The notes below the pieces were generated by a model. That model did not search any database, had not been told where the DNA came from, and saw only the letters and a list, made by a program, of their open reading frames with translations. From assembly GCF_039555335.1 (NCBI RefSeq), contig NC_092637.1, positions 41,494,990-41,558,989 on the forward strand: a DNA stretch of 64,000 bases, in the 5' to 3' direction. Shown one piece after another: positions 47,608 through 61,864 of the stretch. How positions within the stretch are numbered: position 1 is the stretch's first letter; the number at the start of each line of letters is the position of its first letter. This stretch comes from Amphiura filiformis (lineage: Eukaryota; Echinodermata; Ophiuroidea; Amphilepidida; Amphiuridae). The translations under genes and the position numbers were made by a program.

Positions 47608-48788
47608 GCTGGTAAAATTTGTCTCATTGTCTCGTTGTCGTCTTGTTTGTTGTTGACTGGTGTTGGCTTGACATTGTGTGCTGTTGCTTGCGTGTTCGTT
47701 GTTGTCACGGTAACCGGAATGGTGCTCGCTGGTTCTGGTCGTACCGATGTGTTCTGTTGGATTGTTCGTGTTCCGGCTAGAGCTTCTACCCACGCTGGTC
47801 GTGATGCCGGTTGTTGTTTGTTTACAGTGGCTGTCTTTGTTGTGGTGGTTATTTGAACTGGTGTTTCCTTGATCGTATTTTTGTTGGCTGACTGTGTCTG
47901 TTTTGCTGTTGTTCGAGTTCGTGTTGGTTGTGAACGCTGCGAGACCGGTTTTGGCTTCATTGCTTCTACCCTTTTGCGTCGAATTGGACATGTGGCCGAT
48001 GCTGCAACGTGTGGTCCGTGACAGTTTGCGCATTTCGGTTGGACTGTTTCTCCGTTCGCTCGTTTCTGGAGACAGACCTTCGTTTCGTGATTGGCTGAGC
48101 AAATTCCGCATTTCTGTTGCCTGGTTGTACATTCCCTTGCTAAATGGCCGTACTGCTGGCATCGGTAACATCGGGTAGGAGCTGGGGTCCAAGGGCGGAT
48201 CGCGAGAGTTCCTAGAAATGTTGTCTTGACTGTGTCTGGTAGTGTCCTGCTTGACCATGTGACGCGCATTGATGTCGTGCTGTATTTCGTACGTGCTTTT
48301 TGGTCGTAGGCTGTTAGACGCTCCGCCTTCGTGACCTCTGGAATTATGTCTATTATGTCTTGTTCTGTGATGTGTACTGGTACTCTGCACAGGACTGCTT
48401 GACGAGAGTCTTGCAGTCGCTGTAGTTGTATTTGTTTCGTGCCTGGCGCTGTCATGTTCTGAAGTGTAATTGCTGCTGTCGTGTCTTTTGGACGTAAAAG
48501 TCGCTGCCCGGTGATCGATCTGAATACTTTGACATTGAGGTTTGGATATGATTTCTCGAAAATTACTAGTGCTAGTGTTTCCGCGTTGACTTGTTCGTTT
48601 AGTACTATCTTGTATGTATTCCAATTGGGAGTGTCCATTTCCTGTGTTATCCGTGGTGCTGTACGTTTTAATCGTTTTGCTGGTGTGCTGGTATCGTTGC
48701 TGCTGGTGTTGCTTATGTTGCTGAGGTTGAGATCCTTTTCCAGGTGCTCGTTGATCTCTTCCTGTGTCTTCTTGTTACTGTTTCCCAT
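47487..48788 (-). CDS. LINE-H ORF1, Gag-like zinc-knuckle protein
   Basis: 433 codons, intact. The N-terminal third is hydrophilic (MGNSNKKTQEEINEH), and an RRM-like middle precedes three CCHC knuckles at residues 207-220 (CYRCQQYGHLAREC), 227-239 and 253-267, the layout usual for ORF1 of I and related LINEs. The C-terminal part is Thr/Gln-rich and low complexity, ending LLEEELGQVQ. Expected to bind the element RNA and form the ribonucleoprotein. The only intact ORF of this copy. Confidence 0.92.
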   Translation of the reverse strand: MGNSNKKTQEEINEHLEKDLNLSNISNTSSNDTSTPAKRLKRTAPRITQEMDTPNWNTYKIVLNEQVNAETLALVIFEKSYPNLNVKVFRSITGQRLLRPKDTTAAITLQNMTAPGTKQIQLQRLQDSRQAVLCRVPVHITEQDIIDIIPEVTKAERLTAYDQKARTKYSTTSMRVTWSSRTLPDTVKTTFLGTLAIRPWTPAPTRCYRCQQYGHLARECTTRQQKCGICSANHETKVCLQKRANGETVQPKCANCHGPHVAASATCPIRRKRVEAMKPKPVSQRSQPTRTRTTAKQTQSANKNTIKETPVQITTTTKTATVNKQQPASRPAWVEALAGTRTIQQNTSVRPEPASTIPVTVTTTNTQATAHNVKPTPVNNKQDDNETMRQILPACKSLVQIFNNKQVSTKTKTLLNFLNITIQLLEEELGQVQ

Positions 48789-48937
48789 TCGTGTTCGTTT
48801 TGCATGACGGGGATGTTAAAAGATTAATTGTTTAGTTGGTCTTACGGTACTTTGATATCTCCTTAGTTTGTTAACCGGTCAAGCCAGTACAACGCCCCTG
48901 GAGTAGTTAGTCTTACAGTACTTTAGAAGTCTCCTGT

Positions 48938-50010
<1,073 letters not shown>

Positions 50011-50038
50011 ACTTCTGTCATTTTCCCCATAAACAAAC

Positions 50039-50054
50039 GGCTCTTTTCAGAGCC
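50039..50054 (+). terminator. H2A 3' stem-loop, unit 3
   Basis: GGCTCTTTTCAGAGCC, 28 bases after the stop. Confidence 0.97.
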
Positions 50055-50554
50055 ACCAAAACTCCCAAAAGAGAGATGATTGTGTTGTATACAAGATATA
50101 AATAAATATTAAGATAGTAAAAGTAAGGTCTTTAATACTATAAGTAATAACTAGTCTTTATAAATAAATAAACAAACATTACTATTATATTACACGCGTC
50201 ACAGTATAAAGTTAATTATGCCTATCGGTATTGTGATTTTGTATCTAGTGTTGTTTGAACATGACTGTATCATATAGCAATTTGTGTTCAGTATGAAGAA
50301 ATCAAGTATTTGCCACATAGTTGTTGTCATTTTATTTAAACTCTCCTTTTTACACATTCAGCGTCCGTCATTTTAGCTACTTACAATATTTTGCAAGACG
50401 AATGAAGCTAAACACTTTCATTTCATTTTTCCCCCTGTCCTAATAATTACATATTGTTTACATATTGACTGTCATTCATTTAATCTACGTTTGTTTTCAT
50501 TACTACAGTGCTTTGACACTTAAAGGACCATTATCTCATTTTGGAAAATGTGGT

Positions 50555-50570
50555 GGCTCTGAAAAGAGCC
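50555..50570 (-). terminator. H1 3' stem-loop, unit 3
   Basis: Canonical hairpin on the minus strand. Confidence 0.96.
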
Positions 50571-50600
50571 GTTTGTTTTTGACACTGCGGTGACACAGGT

Positions 50601-51560
50601 TTACTTCTTCTTGGGTGCTGTCTTCTTTGTCTTCGTGGCAGTCTTCTTCTTAACAGGTGTTTTCTTTGCTGGCTTCTTTGTCGCTGCTTTCTTCGCTGGC
50701 TTTGCAGTCTTCTTTGGTGTGTGACTTTCTTAGCGGCTTTCTTTGTAGACTTCTTCTTCGTTGTCGTCTTCTTGACAGTCTTCTTTGTTGCTGCTGTCTT
50801 CTTTGCCTTTGCTGCCTCCTTCTTTGCCTTCAGCTTAGCTGCTTTCTTGACCTTCGCTGCCTCTCTTTTCTCCTTCTTCTTTTCGGCGGCTGCCTTCTTG
50901 CGTTGCTGCTGCTTTAGCCTTAATCGCCTTTTCCTTTTCTGCGTCAGCTTTCTTGGTTCCCAGTTTGAAAGAACCACTGGCTCCCTGTCCTTTTACCTGG
51001 ACCAGGCTGCCCATGGTTACACAAGACTTCAAGGCTTTGTTGATGTGCGAGTTCAGCTTCTCAATGTCGCACTTGTAGTTTGCAGCGATGTATTTCTTGA
51101 TGGCTGAAACAGACGACCCTTTCTTTTCTTTGCCTGTCGTCTTTGCCTTTGCTGCCTCCTTCTTTGCCTTCAGCTTAGCTGCTTTCTTGACCTTCGCTGC
51201 CTCTCTTTTCTCCTTCTTCTTTTCGGCGGCTGCCTTCTTGCGTGCTGCTGCTTTAGCCTTAATCGCCTTTTCCTTTTCTGCGTCAGCTTTCTTGGTTCCC
51301 AGTTTGAAAGAACCACTGGCTCCCTGTCCTTTTACCTGGACCAGGCTGCCCTTGGTTACACAAGACTTCAAGGCTTTGTTGATGTGCGAGTTCAGCTTCT
51401 CAATGTCGCACTTGTAGTTTGCAGCGATGTATTTCTTGATGGCTGAAACAGACGACCCTTTCTTTTCTTTCAGAGCACCGACGGCGGCGACGACCATGTC
51501 AGGACATGGTGGATGAGCACGGGGCTTAGCGACCTTCTTGGTTTTCTGAGCAGTAGCCAT
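50601..51560 (-). pseudogene. Linker histone H1 with duplicated globular domain and frameshifts, unit 3
   Basis: From [12 protein letters not shown] (51560) the frame is open for 241 codons and contains the winged-helix domain twice. A 339-bp segment is repeated in tandem, in frame ([20 protein letters not shown] at about 51480 and again at about 51140). The second copy has K-to-M (CVTMGSL). An extra base near 50903 then shifts the frame, giving a stop at 50835. A further two-base gain near 50720 would restore it too late. The lysine-rich tail is thus mostly lost. The promoter is also split by SINE-H. Confidence 0.93.
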
Positions 51561-51625
51561 GGTTGACGATATGAGTATCTTGCACGTTTTTCAACTAGTG
51601 AAACAACAGTAATAAAGTACACGCT
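51561..51625 (-). promoter_or_regulatory. H1 leader, unit 3, proximal to SINE-H
   Basis: Normal H1 leader sequence ending with the first copy of the duplicated target AAAGTACACGCT (51614-51625). TATA is on the far side of the insertion. Confidence 0.9.
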
Positions 51626-52233
51626 TCGTTCGTTTGGTTCGCTCTCGTAGGAGCAGGGTCACTGCTTAAAAAAGCTTGTCCCTCTGGGTGCAAAAATCTG
51701 TTCAAAAGAACAGGAACTGGGTAACTTTTGGTCGCTGTATAAGCCGACCCACTCTGGTTGGTCAATCTGAAGTGACGTCTTGAAGACTTGTGTTTCAACG
51801 TAGCCCCTGTGGCAGCCATGTAAGGCGCGTATCGGTTTTATACTAGCTCGCACTAGTCCGAGTCGTCGGTTCCCTTATAGCAAACTGCCAAGTCTTGTGA
51901 ATAGTAAATTATTCCCCAGTCCGTTAACCGGTCAAGCCTGTACAACGAACCATAATGGGATAATGTTACTATTCGGTATAACTTTGGTTCGACCTTATGC
52001 TGCTGGAAAGCTCGGGATAGCTTGGGTGCTTCGACACAACAGGTAGGCTCATGTGCAGTGACACGTCGGTATGCACATTCAAACGTCTAGCTGTCGCCGC
52101 CCTCGTCACTATCCTTAACCTTCTTAGCGCAATAGGTCTTGCCTCTATTGTACCTTCACGTGCTCGTACCGTAGTCACTTCCCGACATCCCCTCACGACG
52201 AGTCGGTGACTGATCTGATGATTTGGATTCAAA
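51626..52233 (-). mobile_element. SINE-H copy 1 in the H1 promoter
   Basis: Label is mine. About 608 bp, sense strand minus like H1. Flanked by a 12-bp duplication AAAGTACACGCT. The 3' tail is TCGTTCG, followed by hairpins like those of LINE-H (GCTC/GAGC; GGGTCA...TGTCCC). The middle carries the GTTAACCGGTCAAGCC core between an inverted repeat (GAATAGTAAATTATTCCC and TGGGATAATGTTACTATTC). About 95 percent like the copy at 55584. Open frames of 64-87 codons show no domain; I treat it as non-autonomous. A tRNA- or 5S-like head is not recognisable. Confidence 0.9.
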
Positions 52234-53031
52234 AAAGTACACGCTGTTGCGATGCGACTTCTATATCATCATTGCGGACGTGCGTGAAATCGCCGGATCC
52301 GTGATCTCGTGCAGCGCCATTTTTGGTTCATTTCCCCACAAGCTGTGCTTGATGTCAAGCCAAAAAATGCAATTTCTACACAAATAAACCTTTCAGATTA
52401 CTTTCAAATGACGGATACGTTTAGAGATAAATGTGCACAATCTTATTTTACACTTTGCGACTATGCATCGGTTTATTTTCGCTAATGACAGAACGGATTG
52501 GTCGTGCATGTATTAAAATAACACCTATGTGACCCAACATTTTTATGATGTTTGCCCTGTCAAACAAAACTGTTACATACTCCCTTCACCATAATAAAAA
52601 ACACGAGTTTATTCAACCAGAGGAACTTTAAATTGTTTTCAAATCCATGCGCTATGCTGCATTTAGAGTTCCCCAAGGAGATGGTATAAAACACAACATG
52701 TATCTCCCCATCATCCCATCCGACAACTATTCTAGTATGGAACTTTTGATTTTATAAGCACAACATTGACATGTGTGTACTTTCAGAAATGTAATAGGCC
52801 TAGTATAATAAGTGATTTTTCAAATTCCATGCCGTCTTACCGCCATGTTCTACCATATTGCTATATTTATCTGTATTATTCGTTTATTTGTTTACTTGAT
52901 TTTCTATTTACTCTATTTTCTATTTTTCTTTTACTTTATGTCTATTACTTTACTAACACATTGTCATCTCTCTTTTTTGAAGTTGTGGTGGCTCTGAAAA
53001 GAGCCGTTTGAATTTTGAAGAGTTTTTCCGC
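52234..53031. promoter_or_regulatory. H1 promoter (distal part) and H1-H3 spacer, unit 3
   Basis: Second target copy 52234-52245, TATA-like TCTATATC 52260-52267, ATTGCGGACGT 52271-52281 continuing GCGTGAAA, then the AT-rich spacer to the H3 hairpin. Confidence 0.8.
52990..53005 (-). terminator. H3 3' stem-loop, unit 3
   Basis: Canonical hairpin, 26 bases past the H3 stop. Confidence 0.97.
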
Positions 53032-55169
<2,138 letters not shown>

Positions 55170-55541
55170 TTACTTGGAGGTTGTATATTTGGTGACAGCC
55201 TTTGTGCCTTCGCTGACAGCGTGTTTGGCCAGCTCTCCAGGTAGAAGAAGGCGGACAGCGGTCTGTACCTCTCGGCTGCTGATCGTGGACTTCTTGTTGT
55301 AATTAGCTAGGCGAGAAGCTTCCCCGGCGATGCGCTCGAAGATGTCGTTGACGAAACTGTTCATGATGCTCATGGCACGGCTTGATATACCAGTGTCTGG
55401 ATGAACCTGCTTCAACACCTTGTAGATGTAGATACCGTAGCTTTCCTTTCTGCGCCTACGTCTTTTACCAGCAACCCCGGCTGGGCGACCCCGAGCCTTT
55501 CCTGCTTTCTTCGCACCTTTACCACTTGCTTTGGGAGACAT
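55170..55541 (-). CDS. Histone H2B, unit 4 (promoter displaced by SINE-H)
   Basis: Consensus 123-residue protein. SINE-H begins 42 bases upstream of the start codon, and the TATA box and octamer now lie about 600 bp further away. The duplicated target leaves the leader itself unchanged. Expression would depend on promoter activity inside SINE-H or on read-through from the old TATA. The unaltered protein suggests the insertion is recent or the gene is homogenised by exchange. Confidence 0.96.
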   Translation of the reverse strand: MSPKASGKGAKKAGKARGRPAGVAGKRRRRRKESYGIYIYKVLKQVHPDTGISSRAMSIMNSFVNDIFERIAGEASRLANYNKKSTISSREVQTAVRLLLPGELAKHAVSEGTKAVTKYTTSK

Positions 55542-55583
55542 GTTTACGCACTAGAGTCAGACACTAGAATGATTGCGGAAGTT
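55542..55583 (-). promoter_or_regulatory. H2B leader with target duplication, unit 4
   Basis: Leader identical to empty sites; its last 17 bases, GAATGATTGCGGAAGTT, are one copy of the target duplication. Confidence 0.9.
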
Positions 55584-56164
55584 AGTTAGTTAGGTTCGCT
55601 CTCGTAGGAGCAGGGTCACTGCTTAAAAAAGCTTGTCCCTCTGGGTGCAAAAATCTGTTCAAAAGAACAGGAACTGGGTAACTTTTGGTCGCTGTATAAG
55701 CCGACCCACTCTGGTGAAGTGACTTCTTGAAGACTTGTGTTTCAGCGTAGCCCCTGTGACAGCCATGTAAGGCGCGTATCGGTTTTATACTAGCTCGCAC
55801 TAGTCCGAGTCGTCGGTTCCCTTATAGCAAACTGCCAAGTCTTGTGAATAGTAAATTATTCCCCCAGTCCGTTAACCGGTCAAGCCAGTACAACGAACCA
55901 TAATGGGATAATGTTACTATTCGGTATAACTTTGGTTCGACCTTATGCTGCTGGAAAGCTCGGAATAGCTTGGGTGCTTCGACACAACAGGTAGGCTCAT
56001 GTGCAGTGACACGTCGGTATGCACATTCAAACGTCTAGCTGTCGCCGCCCTCGTCACTATCCTTAACCTTCTTAGCGCAATAGGTCTTGCCTCTATTGTA
56101 CCTTCACGTGCTCGTACCGTAGTCACTTCCCGACATCCCCTCACGACGAGTCGGTGTATTGATT
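55584..56164 (-). mobile_element. SINE-H copy 2 in the H2B promoter
   Basis: About 581 bp, minus-strand sense. Flanked by GAATGATTGCGGAAGTT (55567-55583) and the same sequence lacking one G (56165-56180). Tail AGTTAGTTAG differs from copy 1, but the adjoining body starts at the same base (GGTTCGCTCTCGTAG). Relative to copy 1 it lacks about 11 bases near 55715. Carries the same core and flanking inverted repeat. It sits within one or two bases of the LINE-H insertion point of units 3 and 5. Confidence 0.92.
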
Positions 56165-57277
<1,113 letters not shown>

Positions 57278-57305
57278 ACTTCTGTCATTTTCCCCATAAA
57301 CAAAC

Positions 57306-57321
57306 GGCTCTTTTCAGAGCC
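57306..57321 (+). terminator. H2A 3' stem-loop, unit 4
   Basis: Canonical hairpin, 28 bases after the stop. Confidence 0.97.
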
Positions 57322-57823
57322 ACCAAAACTCCCAAAAAGAGAGATGATTGTGTTGTATACAAGATATAAATAAATATTAAGATAGTAAAAGTAAGGTCTT
57401 TAATACTATAAGTAATAACTAGTCTTTATAAATAAATAAACAAACATTACTATTATATTACACGCGTCACAGTATAAAGTTAATAATGCCTATCGGTATT
57501 GTGATTTTGTATCTAGTGTTGTTTGAACATGACTGTATCATATAGCAATTTGTGTTCAGTATGAAGAAATCAAGTATTTGCCACATAGTTGTTGTCATTT
57601 TATTTAAACTCTCCTTTTTACACATTCAGCGTCCGTCATTTTAGCTACTTACAATATTTTGCAAGACGAATGAAGCTAAACACTTTCATTTCATTTTTTC
57701 CCCCTGTCCTAATAATTACATATTGTTTACATATTGACTGTCATTCATTTAATCTACGTTTGTTTTTATTACTACAGTGCTTTGACACTTAAAGGACCAT
57801 TATCTCATTTTGGAAAATGTGGT

Positions 57824-57839
57824 GGCTCTGAAAAGAGCC
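57824..57839 (-). terminator. H1 3' stem-loop, unit 4
   Basis: Canonical hairpin, minus strand, 30 bases past the stop. Confidence 0.97.
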
Positions 57840-57869
57840 GTTTGTTTTTGACACTGCGGTGACACAGGT

Positions 57870-58487
57870 TTACTTCTTCTTGGGTGCTGTCTTCTTTGTC
57901 TTCGTGGCAGTCTTCTTCTTAACAGGTGTTTTCTTTGCTGGCTTCTTTGTCGCTGTTTTCTTCGCTGGCTTTGCAGTCTTCTTTGGTGTGACTTTCTTAG
58001 CGGCTTTCTTTGTAGACTTCTTCTTCGTTGTCGTCTTCTTGACAGTCTTCTTTGTTGCTGCTGTCTTCTTTGCCTTTGCTGCCTCCTTCTTTGCCTTCAG
58101 CTTAGCTGCTTTCTTGACCTTCGCTGCCTCTCTTTTCTCCTTCTTCTTTTCGGCGGCTGCCTTCTTGCGTGCTGCTGCTTTAGCCTTAATCGCCTTTTCC
58201 TTTTCTGCGTCAGCTTTCTTGGTTCCCAGTTTGAAAGAACCACTGGCTCCCTGTCCTTTTACCTGGACCAGGCTGCCCTTGGTTACACAAGACTTCAAGG
58301 CTTTGTTGATGTGCGAGTTCAGCTTCTCAATGTCGCACTTGTAGTTTGCAGCGATGTATTTCTTGATGGCTGAAACAGACGACCCTTTCTTTTCTTTCAG
58401 AGCACCGACGGCGGCGACGACCATGTCAGGACATGGTGGATGAGCACGGGGCTTAGCGACCTTCTTGGTTTTCTGAGCAGTAGCCAT
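57870..58487 (-). CDS. Linker histone H1, unit 4 (intact)
   Basis: 205 residues from MATAQKTKK; the frame is open for 11 further codons upstream, but those lie in the leader between start and TATA. Short basic N-tail (1-21), winged-helix globular domain at about 22-98 ([20 protein letters not shown] through GASGSFKLG), then a Lys/Ala-rich tail with [10 protein letters not shown] and TPKK blocks ending KKTAPKKK. Binds linker DNA at the nucleosome dyad. The only intact H1 in the window; promoter without insertion and stem-loop present. Confidence 0.96.
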   Translation of the reverse strand: MATAQKTKKVAKPRAHPPCPDMVVAAVGALKEKKGSSVSAIKKYIAANYKCDIEKLNSHINKALKSCVTKGSLVQVKGQGASGSFKLGTKKADAEKEKAIKAKAAARKKAAAEKKKEKREAAKVKKAAKLKAKKEAAKAKKTAATKKTVKKTTTKKKSTKKAAKKVTPKKTAKPAKKTATKKPAKKTPVKKKTATKTKKTAPKKK

Positions 58488-59330
58488 GGTTGACGATATG
58501 AGTATCTTGCACGTTTTCAACTAGTGAAACAACAGTAATAAAGTACACGCTGTTGCGATGCGACTTCTATATCATCATTGCGGACGTGCGTGAAATCGCC
58601 GGATTCGTGATCTCGTGCAGCGCCATTTTTGGTGCATTTCCCCACAAGCTGTGCTTGAAAAAAAAAAAAAAATGCAATTTCTACACAAATAAACCTTTCA
58701 GATTACTTTCAAATGACGGATACGTTTAGAGATAAATGTGCACAATCTTATTTTACACTTTGCGACTATGCATCGGTTTATTTTCGCTAATGACAGAACG
58801 GATTGGTCGTGCATGTATTAAAATAACACCTATGTGACCCAACATTTTTATGATGTTTGCCCTGTCAAACAAAACTGTTACATACTCCCTTCACCATAAT
58901 AAAAAACACGAGTTTATTCAACCAGAGGAACTTTAAATTGTTTTCAAATCCATGCGCTATGCTGCATTTAGAGTTCCCAAAGGAGATGGTATAAAACACA
59001 ACATGTATCTCCCCATCATCCCATCCGACAACTATTCTAGTATGGAACTTTTGATTTTATAAGCACAACATTGACATGTGTGTACTTTCAGAAATGTAAT
59101 AGGCCTAGTATAATAAGTGATTTTTCAAATTCCATGCCGTCTTACCGCCATGTTCTACCATATTGCTATATTTATCTGTATTATTCGTTTATTTGTTTAC
59201 TTGATTTTCTATTTACTCTATTTTTCTATTTACTTTATGTCTATTACTTTACTAACACATTGTCATCTCTCTTTTTTGAAGTTGTGGTGGCTCTGAAAAG
59301 AGCCGTTTGAATTTTGAAGAGTTTTTCCGC
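58488..59330. promoter_or_regulatory. H1-H3 spacer, unit 4
   Basis: Empty SINE-H target AAAGTACACGCT at about 58540-58551, TATA-like TCTATATC 58566-58573, ATTGCGGACGT 58577-58587. An A run at about 58659-58672 replaces GATGTCAAGCC of the other units. H3 stem-loop at the right end. Confidence 0.8.
59289..59304 (-). terminator. H3 3' stem-loop, unit 4
   Basis: Canonical hairpin, 26 bases past the H3 stop. Confidence 0.97.
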
Positions 59331-61451
<2,121 letters not shown>

Positions 61452-61823
61452 TTACTTGGAGGTTGTATATTTGGTGACAGCCTTTGTGCCTTCGCTGACA
61501 GCGTGTTTGGCCAGCTCTCCAGGTAGAAGAAGGCGGACAGCGGTCTGTACCTCTCGGCTGCTGATCGTGGACTTCTTGTTGTAATTAGCTAGGCGAGAAG
61601 CTTCCCCGGCGATGCGCTCGAAGATGTCGTTGACGAAACTGTTCATGATGCTCATGGCACGGCTTGATATACCAGTGTCTGGATGAACCTGCTTCAACAC
61701 CTTGTAGATGTAGATACCGTAGCTTTCCTTTCTGCGCCTACGTCTTTTACCAGCAACCCCGGCTGGGCGACCCCGAGCCTTTCCTGCTTTCTTCGCACCT
61801 TTACCACTTGCTTTGGGAGACAT
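61452..61823 (-). CDS. Histone H2B, unit 5 (promoter displaced by LINE-H)
   Basis: Consensus 123-residue protein without the R27I and M57I changes of unit 3. LINE-H copy 2 begins 41 bases upstream of the start codon, the same base as in unit 3. The original TATA and octamer would be beyond the window edge. Confidence 0.96.
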   Translation of the reverse strand: MSPKASGKGAKKAGKARGRPAGVAGKRRRRRKESYGIYIYKVLKQVHPDTGISSRAMSIMNSFVNDIFERIAGEASRLANYNKKSTISSREVQTAVRLLLPGELAKHAVSEGTKAVTKYTTSK

Positions 61824-61864
61824 GTTTACGCACTAGAGTCAGACACTAGAATGATTGCGGAAGT
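61824..61864 (-). promoter_or_regulatory. H2B leader remnant, unit 5
   Basis: 41 bases identical to empty sites, ending GATTGCGGAAGT at the LINE-H tail. Confidence 0.9.

Larger units (their letters stand above)
43700..48937 (-). mobile_element. LINE-H copy 1: I-group LINE in the H2B promoter
   Basis: Label is mine. Element sense is the minus strand, the same as H2B. The 3' end is a (GT)n/(AC)n tail at about 43698-43717, joined to GCGGAAGT. The next 60 bases form two hairpins (GCTCC/GGAGC, GGGTCA/TGACCC). ORF1 and ORF2 follow. The 5' UTR (about 48790-48937) has two copies of a TAGTTRGTCTTAC block and a GTTAACCGGTCAAGCC core shared with SINE-H. The 5' end meets AGTTGCCGCGCGG, so only AGT can be a target duplication. 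The H2B TATA box begins about 14 bases beyond. Confidence 0.93.
50011..50600. promoter_or_regulatory. H2A-H1 convergent spacer, unit 3
   Basis: 3' ends of both genes, each with hairpin and purine-rich element; the AT-rich middle is almost the same as in units 2 and 4. Confidence 0.7.
57278..57869. promoter_or_regulatory. H2A-H1 convergent spacer, unit 4
   Basis: Two convergent 3' ends with hairpins and purine-rich elements. A 67-codon plus-strand frame at 57589 exists only because of small indels relative to other units and is not a gene. Confidence 0.7.

Noticed and set aside
51969-52232. Conserved 75-87 codon frame in both SINE-H copies
   Set aside because: The copies are about 95 percent identical overall, so shared openness is not evidence of coding; no domain or codon-position bias is visible.
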